Assembly (NCBI GenBank): GCA_046760705.1
Contig: JBHIER010000099.1
Span: 1-9,363, forward strand
Reading direction: 5' to 3'
DNA from: JBHIER01 sp046760705 [NCBI: bacterium]
Lineage (GTDB): Bacteria > JBHIER01 > G020348925
Length of the DNA: 9,363 nt
The notes beneath the pieces were generated by a model that saw only the letters and a list, made by a program, of their open reading frames with translations, searched no databases and was not told the origin of the DNA. Each line of letters opens with the position of its first letter. Positions within the stretch are counted from its first letter, which is position 1. The position numbers and the translations under genes were made by a program. Below, in pieces: positions 1-6,487 of the stretch.

Positions 1-70
1 CACAAGGGGTATGTTGCAGAAATGTAGTGTAGGGCTTCATGCCCGTAACCATTACAAGAGAGTAGAGAGA

Positions 71-2584
71 ATGAAAAAAAATCGGACAGACAGAGAGAGA
101 ATAGAGTTTTTACAAAACGAGTTAGCAGCCGCCAGAAAGACTATCGCTTCGTTAGTTAAGAGGAGTGAAAAACTCAGCTTCACTTCTATGAGCGATTTTA
201 CCACATTCAAAATTATGGCTCAACTCGAAAGGAACGTCGAGCTCAGAGGCAGAGAACTTTCGAAGGCCAATAAAGAATTGCAGGCAGCCCAAAGAAAGCT
301 CAGAGAATACTCCGCTAATCTCGAAAAGATGATCGAGGATAGAACCGAAGCGCTGCAGGAATCGGAGCAGAAGTACCGCAATCTGATCGACCAGTCCCGA
401 GATGCCATCTACTTGTTGTACGGGGGAAAATTTGAGATCATCAACAGAAGATTCGAGGAGCTTTTTGGTTATACCCAGGCGGAGACCAGCGCCCCGGACT
501 TTGACTTCATGAACCTGGTAGCCCCTAAAAGTCGTGGCCTCATCGAAGATCGGATCAGGAAGGTAGAGAGCGGGGAACCTGTTCCTCCCCTGTATGAGTT
601 CACCGCTCTCCGCCGGGACGGGAGAGAGATTGAGGTGGAAACATCGGTCTCTTATATCCAATACAAGGGGGGCATCGCCAGCCAGGGTGTTCTGCGGGAC
701 ATCACCGAGCGAAAGCGGGCAGAGGAGGCGCTCCGCGAATCTGAGGAACGTTACCGCTCCGTTGTAGAGAACTCTCATGCGGGGATTCTTATTGTGGACG
801 ATGAGTATCGTTTCACATATGTGAATGACGAGTTGTGCCGAATTTTGCAGTATCCCCGCAAGGAGATCGTGGGTCAAGACTTCCGAAAATTCCTCGATGA
901 GGAGAGCAAGCAGCTTGTGGCCGATCGTTACATTCGGAGGCAGAGGGGCGAGAATGTTCCTCCCCGGTATGAGTTCAACGTGGTCAGGAAAGATGGTGAG
1001 AAAAGGCGGGTCGAAATCAGCTCGACTGTGATCAAGGATTCAGCCGGAAGAGTGAAGTCAGTGGCTCAAATTTTGGACATCACCGAACGCAAGCAGGCGG
1101 AGGAGGCACTCCGGGAGTCGGAGGAGAAATACCGCAATCTGATCGACCAGTCCCGGGATGCTATTTACCTGCTGTACAATGGAAAATTTGAGATCATCAA
1201 CAGAAGATTCGAGGAGCTTTTTGGTTATACCCAGGAGGAGACCAACGCCCCTGACTTTGACTTCATAAATCTTGTAGCCCCCAAAAGCAGAGGTCTGATA
1301 GAGGATCGGATCGGAAAAATTGATCGAGGTGAACCTGTTCCTCCCCAGTACGAGTTTACGGCCATCTCCAGGGACGGGAAAGAGATTGAGGTGGAAACAT
1401 CTGTCTCATATATCCGATACAAGGGAACCATCGCCACCCAGGGCATTCTGCGGGACATCACCGAGCGGGTGCGGTTACAGGAACAGCTCCTTCAGTCGGA
1501 AAAACTGTCGGCCTTGGGTGAGTTGATTGCCGGGGTAGCTCATGAGTTGAACAATCCTCTGACAGGGGTGTTGGGTTACTCCCAGCTTCTTTTGGGAGCC
1601 GAATGCGACTCGAAGGTCAAAAAGAGTCTGGAAAAGATATACGCTGAAGCGACCCGCTGTCAGAAGATCGTCAACAACCTGCTCAGCTTCGCCCGAAACC
1701 GGAAGCCGGAAAAGAGATACGTTGACGTGAACACCCTTATCGAGAACACCCTCGAACTGAGGGCTTACGAATTTAAGGTGAGCAACATCGAGGTAGCCAC
1801 CCGTCTGGACCCAACTCTGCCCAGGACCATGGCCGATCCGTACCAGATACAGCAGGTCTTCCTCAACATCATCAACAACGCCCATCAAGCTATGGTGGAG
1901 CACGGAGGGAGAAAGCGTCTGGCGATCTCTACCCAGTCGGGCGACGGCCTGTTCCGCATAGAGTTTACCGACACCGGCCCTGGAATTCCGAAAGAAAATC
2001 TCAAACGCATTTTCGATCCCTTCTTCACCACCAAGAAACAAGGCAAGAGCATCGGCCTGGGCTTGAGCCTGTGCTACGGGATTATTAAAGAACACGGAGG
2101 CAAAATCTATGCTACCAGCAAAATGGGACAGGAAACCACCTTTGTCATTGAGCTGCCCATTGTGGAAGAGGTCTGCCCAAAGTTGGAGCGCTCTACTTCT
2201 GAGAAAGAAGGATCTGCTAAAGAAGTCAAAAACATTTTGGCCGTTGATGACGAGCAGGTCATTCTCGACCTGTTCACCGACGTGTTACAACCCCTCGGCC
2301 ACCGGGTCGATACCACCCGAAGCGGGGATGCGGCCCTGAACAAAATTGCTCGAAAAAGATACGATCTCATCTTCGTCGACCTCAAAATGCCAGGCATGGA
2401 CGGACGTCAGCTCTACGAGCATGTCCTAAAGGACCACCCTCAACAAGCCGGGCGAATGATATTTATGACCGGGGATACGGTCAGTCTCAGCACTCAAGTT
2501 TTTCTCAAAAGGGCAAACGCTCGTCACATAAAGAAACCTTTCGACATCAGGAGATTAAAACAGATCATCGAGACCGCAAACTGA
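71..2584 (+). CDS. Soluble hybrid histidine kinase: coiled coil, three PAS domains, HisKA, HATPase_c, receiver
   Basis: Sensor kinase that autophosphorylates on His and probably passes the phosphate to its own C-terminal receiver. Residues are numbered from an ATG at position 11 (857 aa). Residues 25-120 are a charged coiled coil. PAS domains lie at about 121-235, 246-360 and 373-485, each ending in a DITER-type linker. The HisKA box AHELNNP has the phosphoacceptor H511. The ATPase shows the N box (N622/N623), the G1 box DTGPGIP (654-660), the F box FDPFF (668-672) and the G2 box GLGLSL. The receiver (about 740-857) has D746/D747, phosphoacceptor D790 in VDLKMPGMDG, T820 and K842. No membrane segment or signal peptide is seen, so it should sense a cytoplasmic cue. 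I prefer the start at 71 (MKKNRTDRER): purine-rich sequence precedes it, the ATG at 11 has its AGGGG too close, and its first 20 residues do not look like the coiled coil. There is no DNA-binding output domain and no adjacent response regulator, so it is an orphan. The ligand is unknown. Confidence 0.95.
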   Translation: MKKNRTDRERIEFLQNELAAARKTIASLVKRSEKLSFTSMSDFTTFKIMAQLERNVELRGRELSKANKELQAAQRKLREYSANLEKMIEDRTEALQESEQKYRNLIDQSRDAIYLLYGGKFEIINRRFEELFGYTQAETSAPDFDFMNLVAPKSRGLIEDRIRKVESGEPVPPLYEFTALRRDGREIEVETSVSYIQYKGGIASQGVLRDITERKRAEEALRESEERYRSVVENSHAGILIVDDEYRFTYVNDELCRILQYPRKEIVGQDFRKFLDEESKQLVADRYIRRQRGENVPPRYEFNVVRKDGEKRRVEISSTVIKDSAGRVKSVAQILDITERKQAEEALRESEEKYRNLIDQSRDAIYLLYNGKFEIINRRFEELFGYTQEETNAPDFDFINLVAPKSRGLIEDRIGKIDRGEPVPPQYEFTAISRDGKEIEVETSVSYIRYKGTIATQGILRDITERVRLQEQLLQSEKLSALGELIAGVAHELNNPLTGVLGYSQLLLGAECDSKVKKSLEKIYAEATRCQKIVNNLLSFARNRKPEKRYVDVNTLIENTLELRAYEFKVSNIEVATRLDPTLPRTMADPYQIQQVFLNIINNAHQAMVEHGGRKRLAISTQSGDGLFRIEFTDTGPGIPKENLKRIFDPFFTTKKQGKSIGLGLSLCYGIIKEHGGKIYATSKMGQETTFVIELPIVEEVCPKLERSTSEKEGSAKEVKNILAVDDEQVILDLFTDVLQPLGHRVDTTRSGDAALNKIARKRYDLIFVDLKMPGMDGRQLYEHVLKDHPQQAGRMIFMTGDTVSLSTQVFLKRANARHIKKPFDIRRLKQIIETAN
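374..711 (+). repeat. PAS-coding direct repeat, copy 1
   Basis: This 338-bp segment, encoding the first PAS domain of the hybrid kinase, aligns without any gap to 1130-1467 at a constant offset of 756 bp (252 codons). Positions 425-479 are identical over 55 bp to 1181-1235, and 374-399 are identical to 1130-1155. The match includes synonymous positions, so this is a recent duplication or gene conversion. The middle PAS domain (about 746-1090) is clearly different. Confidence 0.9.
1130..1467 (+). repeat. PAS-coding direct repeat, copy 2
   Basis: This is the second copy of the 338-bp PAS-coding repeat and encodes the third PAS domain, just before HisKA. It differs from copy 1 by scattered substitutions, several of them in the second half (for example ISRDGK against LRRDGR), while the core around positions 1181-1235 is identical. 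No indels separate the copies. Confidence 0.9.
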
Positions 2585-2741
2585 AGTGAGACATCACCCC
2601 AAATAATGCGCCACAGAGCCACGAATCGTATGAAAAACAGTCTGTCATGATCTGCTTGTATATACAAGCTGAGGAGGCGAGCAGTTGCGATGATCAAGGG
2701 TTTTCGACTCAATCAGGAAGGCATTCCACAATGATTCAGTA

Positions 2742-2826
2742 TGTCATTCCGGTTTTATACCGGAATCTCCTTAATAGAGAGTATGTTGAGCAAAACATGG
2801 AGATTCCTGCATCCGCAGGAATGACA
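2742..2826. repeat. Pair of REP-like palindromes in head-to-head arrangement
   Basis: Two hairpin units sit 28 bp apart. Unit 1 (2742-2770) has stem ATTCCGGT (2746-2753) and ACCGGAAT (2759-2766). Unit 2 (2799-2826) has stem ATTCCTGC (2803-2810) and GCAGGAAT (2815-2822). The units are also reverse complements of each other in their flanks: TGTCATTCC at 2742 pairs with GGAATGACA ending at 2826, and GGAATCTCC ending at 2770 pairs with GGAGATTCC at 2799. The whole block can therefore fold as one large cruciform with two side hairpins. The TGTCATTCC...GGAATGACA ends resemble dispersed REP elements found in many proteobacteria and related phyla. Such elements are moved by REP-associated tyrosine transposases (RAYT family), and none is encoded in this window. 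Confidence 0.8.
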
Positions 2827-3035
2827 GGCTATGTATTATTCAGGTATGAAAAGCATACCCGAAATATGTCTCAGATCAGGTGCTGAGACGTAAGCTTAAT
2901 AGGAGTGACCAGAAGCAAGATAGGAACGGGAGAGAAACAGGTTTTTTCGGAGAAGCACTCTTAATAGAAATATCTCTATTTGCTCTCCACCTTAGCTAGT
3001 AGTTTATGAATTAAACAGGAAAAATGTCAAGAATT

Positions 3036-3043
3036 GGAGGTGA
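3036..3043 (+). promoter_or_regulatory. Strong Shine-Dalgarno site for the retropepsin-like gene
   Basis: GGAGGTGA is a near-perfect match to the anti-Shine-Dalgarno sequence. It lies 9 nt upstream of the ATG at 3053, which fixes that start and supports real translation of this small gene. Confidence 0.85.
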
Positions 3044-3052
3044 AGTAATAAA

Positions 3053-3430
3053 ATGGGAAGAGTAAAAGCTAATGTCAGCGTAGATGGGCAAAATTACTGG
3101 GCCCTCTTTGATGGTGGAGCAATAAATACATATGTAGTGGAAGATTTGGCTTCACGCTTACCGACATTTGAGTTAGAAAGACCCGAACCTGTTGCTCTTG
3201 GTGGAAAAACACACAATGTAACCCGAAAGTGTCGATTGTCCTGCCTGGTGGAAGGTCTTCTTATAGATGTCCTTGCACGAGTGGTTAAAGAGATTGGAAA
3301 AGACGAGAAAGGGAAAAGAATTGAGGTCTTAATTGGTGCACTCGCAATGGAGGAATGGGGTATAGTACCGATTCCCAAGGAAAAAAGACTTGATATGACA
3401 CATTATCCAAAAGAGTTTGTTGAGTATTGA
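3053..3430 (+). CDS. Small retropepsin-like (clan AA) aspartic protease family protein
   Basis: A 125-aa single-domain protein resembling bacterial retropepsin-like proteins. The candidate catalytic loop is ALFDGGAINTYV (residues 17-28), where FDGGA takes the place of the usual D-T/S-G-A. Downstream is the family-like segment VLIGALAMEEWGIVPIP (residues 92-108), where the hydrophobic-hydrophobic-G motif precedes a helix. The protein ends in HYPKEFVEY, similar to the KHPxEFI tail of many small bacterial members. At this size it would have to act as a homodimer, as retroviral proteases do. No signal peptide or membrane segment is seen, so it should be cytoplasmic. The middle Ser/Thr of the catalytic triplet is a Gly, so activity is uncertain. 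The start is set by a strong ribosome binding site. A hand count gives about 42% GC over 3061-3420, lower than the neighbouring genes, which hints at transfer. No partner gene is adjacent, and the substrate is unknown. Confidence 0.72.
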   Translation: MGRVKANVSVDGQNYWALFDGGAINTYVVEDLASRLPTFELERPEPVALGGKTHNVTRKCRLSCLVEGLLIDVLARVVKEIGKDEKGKRIEVLIGALAMEEWGIVPIPKEKRLDMTHYPKEFVEY

Positions 3431-3581
3431 GCTTTTTATGTCTAAAGATTCTTCATAGCGCTTGACTCGATTCCTCACATCTCTTTGGCCCCATAATAAA
3501 TAAACATACACGCAGCAGTTCGTATGACGAGAAAAAGGGTAATGGAAGGAAAAAGTAGATGAAAGGATCGCTGGGTTGGGC

Positions 3582-4616
3582 TCAGGATGTTTGCGTATCG
3601 AGGCCGTACTTCTTTATTCGATAGCGCAGGGTATCCCGAGAGAGGGAGAGAAGTTTTGCCGCCCGGCTCACGTTCCAGCGGCAATTCTCTAAGGCGCTTT
3701 GGATCAATTTCCGTTCCACGGCCTCCAGGGGAATGCCCCCGGAGGGTATGTCGATTTCGATCTCGCCTGCGGAGCTGATGGCAAGCGGCGAGCGGCTGGC
3801 CGAGGCCAGAGGTTCTCTTACCCGTCGCGTGATCTCCAAATGTTCCGGTCCAATCACATCCCCACTTCCCATGAAGACCGCCCGTTCAATCGTGTTTTTC
3901 AGTTCCCGGACATTTCCGGGCCAGTGGTACTCCTTCAGCATCTTCTTCGTGACAGGAGAGAGCCCCCTTATCTCTCTGTTGTATTCGGAGGCGAAACGGC
4001 GGGCGAAATGGTCAGCCAGGAGGATGATATCGTCCCCTCGTTCTCGAAGGGGGGGCAACTCCAGGGAGATCACATTGAGCCGATAGTACAGATCCTCTCG
4101 AAAGGTGGCCTCATCGAGGGCCTTCTCCAGATTTATGTTTGTGGCTGCTATAACCCGGACGAGCACCTCGATCTCCTCAATGCCCCCCAACCGCAAAAAT
4201 CTCTTCTCCTCGATGACCCGGAGCAGTTTGGATTGGAGTTTCAGGCTCATATTGCCGATCTCGTCCAAAAAGACGGTCCCCCCGTCGGCCAATTCAAAAA
4301 GTCCTCTCTTCCTGATTTTGGCGTCCGTAAAGGCCCCCTTTTCGTGCCCGAAAAGCTCTGCCTCTAAGAGCGTCTCAGGGATGGCCGAGCAGTTGATCTC
4401 CACAAAGGGGCCCGCATTTGTCGGGCTGTGGTAGTGGATCAGCCTGGCCACGAGCTCCTTGCCCGTTCCGCTTTCACCTCGAATCAAGACGGTGATATTG
4501 GGGTTTTGGGCGATGCGCTTGGCCTTCTCAATAAGCTCGAGCATTGTCGGATGGCGGCAGACGATCTTCCCAAAGCCAGGTCCCACATCTTCTGCGATCG
4601 ACGTTCCTCTTCTCAT
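3582..4616 (-). CDS. Sigma-54-dependent transcriptional activator lacking an N-terminal sensor domain (AAA+ plus Fis-type HTH)
   Basis: A 344-aa bacterial enhancer-binding protein that would use ATP to remodel sigma-54 RNA polymerase. Numbered from the ATG at 4616, it has Walker A GESGTGKE (47-54), the sigma-54 contact loop GAFTDA (94-99), Walker B GGTVFLDEIG with D118/E119 (112-121), sensor I AATN, candidate arginine fingers R173 and R179 in the FREDLYYRLN segment, WPGNVREL (232-239) and a C-terminal Fis-type helix-turn-helix (about 315-339). Only about 15 residues precede the AAA+ domain, so there is no receiver, GAF or PAS input. Control must come by binding another protein, by expression level, or by ligand at the AAA+ domain. 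I chose the ATG at 4616 over a GTG at 4646 because GGGGG lies just upstream and the start falls one base after the stop of the formimidoyltransferase gene (TGATATG), implying translational coupling. The second Gly of GAFTGA is Asp here. This variant occurs in other activators, so loss of sigma-54 contact is not assumed. Confidence 0.94.
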   Translation of the reverse strand: MRRGTSIAEDVGPGFGKIVCRHPTMLELIEKAKRIAQNPNITVLIRGESGTGKELVARLIHYHSPTNAGPFVEINCSAIPETLLEAELFGHEKGAFTDAKIRKRGLFELADGGTVFLDEIGNMSLKLQSKLLRVIEEKRFLRLGGIEEIEVLVRVIAATNINLEKALDEATFREDLYYRLNVISLELPPLRERGDDIILLADHFARRFASEYNREIRGLSPVTKKMLKEYHWPGNVRELKNTIERAVFMGSGDVIGPEHLEITRRVREPLASASRSPLAISSAGEIEIDIPSGGIPLEAVERKLIQSALENCRWNVSRAAKLLSLSRDTLRYRIKKYGLDTQTS

Positions 4617-4617
4617 A

Positions 4618-6327
4618 TCACCCCCGGTCCGATCGATCTGGTGCACCCAATTGGTCTCTCATTCTGGTCGAAACGATGGTCAGGATCTCCGTGGCCAAAG
4701 GGGCGGCGGTACGGACGATTCTCTGGACCTCTTTTTGACAGCGGCTCACAAATTCTCGGTCTTCGATCGAGCCGAGATTGATCTGTACGTTGAGGGCGGC
4801 CCCATCTATGGCGGCTTTGGCGGCCAGGGCCGAGACGCCGGCATCGCTCACGGAGTTGAGATTCCCCTGCTCGGCCACTTCTTTGGCCAACATCAGGACC
4901 TCCAGGGCCGTCCCCATGACTGTCAAGGGAACGCCAGCCGCCTCCTTGGTGGCCGCCTCGATGGCCGATAGCCGGCCAGCCCTCTCTTCCTCTGTCCTTT
5001 TGGGCAACCCGTACGCCTCCATCACCCGATTGAAGGCGGCTGTGTCCGTATCCACTGAGCGCAGGAGCAGGTCCTTGTGATGCTGAGCCCGGCAGGCCGC
5101 CTCCTCCATGAGGTCCCTGACCCCTTCGTACTCTCTCTTGCCGTGGGTCAGATTGGCCACCATGGAACTGAGAGCCGCAGCCAGAGCTCCTATGAGCGCG
5201 GCCACGCTCCCGCCCCCGGGGGCTGGAGAATCGGTCGATACCTCATCGACAAACTCTCTCACGGACCTGCGGACCAAAACCTCGGGCTCGGCCTCAAACT
5301 GATATTCGATGATCTTCTGTCGGGGATCAAAGGGGCTCACTTCGGCGAGTCCCAAGGAATGGGCGGCAACGCGAATCAGCTCCTCCTCGGGCACACCGGC
5401 CGATTTTCCCTGCCTCTGAAGATAATATCGACCGGCCATGAGCATCGCCTCCTTGGGGATCAATCCCACCAGCTCGCTTCCGGTGACCCTCAAGCCTCGC
5501 ACTCTCGCCTCCTCCCGTATCGCTTCGAAGGCCACGTGAGGGGGTGTCACCTTATAGTTGACCAGATTGATCGAAATCTGGGCCAATCGGTACTCATCGA
5601 TGTACCAGCCCACCGCTTTGCAGGCCCGAAGCTTGCCCGGAATTTTGACCGCCTTCCCCTTCTCATCCCTGATGATTTTGCCGGCACCGTCCCTCTTGGC
5701 CCGACCCGCTTCCCGAATGGTCAGGGCGATGTCGTGGGCCAGCCTCCGATCTCTGGTATTGAGATTGACGTTATAGGCGATGAGAAACTCCCTGGCCCCA
5801 ATGACCGTCGCCCCGGATCTCGGGTTGAAGGCGGCCGGCCCGAAATCCGGCTTCCAGTGGGGATCGGCCATCTTCTCCGGCAGCCCCTCGTACTCACCCT
5901 GGCGAATGGTCGCCAAGTTCTTCCGATCCGGCTCCCTGGCCGCCTCCTCATAGAGATAGACGGGGATGCTCAGCTCCTCCCCCACCCTCTGGCCCAGCTC
6001 GTTGGCCAAGGCGACGCAATCCTCCATGGTCACGCCTGAGACCGGGACGAAGGGGCAGACGTCCGTGGCCCCCAGCCGCGCATGAGCCCCTCTGTGCTGG
6101 CTCATGTCGATCAGTTCGGCGGCCTTCTTTATGGCCTGAAACGCCGCCTCCACCACCCCTTCTGGAGATCCAATGAAAGTGACCACCGTCCGGTTTGTGT
6201 CCTCGCCGGGATCGACATCCAGCAACTTCACATCGTTGACGCTCCGGATGGCTCCGGCAATAGCATCGATGACACTCTTGTCCCGCCCTTCACTGAAGTT
6301 GGGCACACATTCTACCAGCTTTGCCAT
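4618..6327 (-). CDS. Bifunctional glutamate formimidoyltransferase / formimidoyltetrahydrofolate cyclodeaminase
   Basis: A 569-aa cytoplasmic folate enzyme co-linear with animal FTCD (541 aa). The N-terminal part (about 1-330) moves the formimino group from N-formimino-glutamate to tetrahydrofolate. The C-terminal part (about 355-560) releases ammonia to give 5,10-methenyl-THF. From the ATG at 6327, the N-terminus AKLVECVPNFSEG matches the family start. The segment GAHARLGATDVCPF carries H82, equivalent to catalytic H82 of the mammalian enzyme. The C-terminal domain shows PAPGGGSVAAL (from 368), SVDTDTAAF (424-432) and GNLNSVSDAG (from 488). I chose this ATG because GAGG lies 6 nt upstream and it matches the known N-terminus. 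A GTG at 6339 would add four residues. The linker near residues 210-235 is longer and more charged than in the animal protein. No histidine-utilisation genes (hutH, hutU, hutI) are in the window. The next gene is a coupled sigma-54 activator. Confidence 0.96.
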   Translation of the reverse strand: MAKLVECVPNFSEGRDKSVIDAIAGAIRSVNDVKLLDVDPGEDTNRTVVTFIGSPEGVVEAAFQAIKKAAELIDMSQHRGAHARLGATDVCPFVPVSGVTMEDCVALANELGQRVGEELSIPVYLYEEAAREPDRKNLATIRQGEYEGLPEKMADPHWKPDFGPAAFNPRSGATVIGAREFLIAYNVNLNTRDRRLAHDIALTIREAGRAKRDGAGKIIRDEKGKAVKIPGKLRACKAVGWYIDEYRLAQISINLVNYKVTPPHVAFEAIREEARVRGLRVTGSELVGLIPKEAMLMAGRYYLQRQGKSAGVPEEELIRVAAHSLGLAEVSPFDPRQKIIEYQFEAEPEVLVRRSVREFVDEVSTDSPAPGGGSVAALIGALAAALSSMVANLTHGKREYEGVRDLMEEAACRAQHHKDLLLRSVDTDTAAFNRVMEAYGLPKRTEEERAGRLSAIEAATKEAAGVPLTVMGTALEVLMLAKEVAEQGNLNSVSDAGVSALAAKAAIDGAALNVQINLGSIEDREFVSRCQKEVQRIVRTAAPLATEILTIVSTRMRDQLGAPDRSDRG

Positions 6328-6364
6328 CTTTAGCCTCACTCAGTCATCAGTTTTCTACAAGATT

Positions 6365-6376
6365 GATGATATCATC
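6365..6376. promoter_or_regulatory. 12-bp perfect palindrome upstream of the formimidoyltransferase gene
   Basis: GATGATATCATC is a perfect palindrome 38-49 nt upstream of the ATG at 6327. Its position suits an operator overlapping a promoter or leader. No regulator is assigned, and no convincing -35/-10 or -24/-12 pair was seen around it. Confidence 0.35.
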
Positions 6377-6387
6377 TTTTGGTCTAT

Positions 6388-6414
6388 CGTTAGTCGGTTT
6401 CGAAACCCGTAACG
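6388..6414. promoter_or_regulatory. Second palindrome upstream of the formimidoyltransferase gene, with flanking inverted arms
   Basis: A perfect 12-bp palindrome, GGTTTCGAAACC (6396-6407), is flanked by CGTT (6388-6391) and AACG (6411-6414), making a longer imperfect inverted repeat. Its centre lies 31 bp from the centre of the 6365-6376 palindrome, close to three helical turns, so the two would face the same side of the DNA. It has no T run in the minus direction, so it does not look like an intrinsic terminator for the barrel gene. An operator is possible but unproven. Confidence 0.4.
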
Positions 6415-6449
6415 AGGCTCGAGGCGGGTAAATCGAAGCTCAAAACACG

Positions 6450-6462
6450 CCGGAATGACAGG
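6450..6462. repeat. Possible REP-like half site
   Basis: CCGGAATGACAGG shares GGAATGACAGG with the right end of the REP-like pair at 2817-2827. No matching left arm is found beside it, so it may be a decayed remnant or a chance match. It lies 26 bp beyond the stop of the barrel gene, in the direction of transcription. Confidence 0.3.
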
Positions 6463-6487
6463 TGCGGACAGAGACGAATCACGAGTA

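Larger units (their letters stand above)
2585..3052. other. Gene-poor intergenic region of 468 bp
   Basis: No convincing gene lies between the kinase stop and the retropepsin-like gene. The stretch is AT-rich compared with the kinase. It holds a pair of REP-like hairpins (2742-2826), a short AT-rich inverted repeat (AATAGA at 2963-2968 and TCTATT at 2975-2980) and the ribosome binding site of the next gene. No rho-independent terminator is visible after the kinase, because I find no stem followed by a T run. No sigma-54 type -24/-12 element was seen. The 79-aa open frame through the hairpins (2647-2886) looks like translated repeat rather than a gene. Confidence 0.75.

Noticed and set aside
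152-877. Minus-strand open frame of 241 codons opposite the kinase gene
   Set aside because: It lies wholly antisense to the well-supported PAS-coding region and has no recognisable domain. The overlap is explained by codon bias of the real gene.
1475-2095. Minus-strand open frame of 206 codons opposite HisKA and HATPase
   Set aside because: It is antisense to conserved kinase motifs, with no family resemblance and no ribosome binding site that stands out.
2647-2886. Plus-strand open frame of 79 codons across the REP-like pair
   Set aside because: It reads through both hairpins and contains an IPASAGMT string, which is the typical translation of such repeats. No good ribosome binding site was seen.
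2980-3012. Possible sigma-70 promoter for the retropepsin-like gene (TTGCTC and TATGAA)
   Set aside because: The spacing is 19 bp and the hexamers match only partly. In an AT-rich region this is easily chance.
3431-3581. Search for a bidirectional terminator between the convergent genes
   Set aside because: No clear stem with a T run was seen on either strand in this 151-bp gap.
3699-4367. Plus-strand open frame of 222 codons opposite the sigma-54 activator
   Set aside because: It is antisense to the AAA+ domain, whose Walker A, Walker B and GAFTDA motifs clearly define the minus-strand gene.
5077-6039. Plus-strand open frame of 320 codons opposite the FTCD gene
   Set aside because: It is a long shadow frame in a GC-rich gene. 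The minus strand encodes a full FTCD with aligned catalytic residues.
6340-6487. Search for a sigma-54 -24/-12 promoter before the FTCD gene
   Set aside because: No TGGCAC-N5-TTGC-like pair was found on the minus strand, so autoregulation of the operon by its own activator is not supported from sequence.
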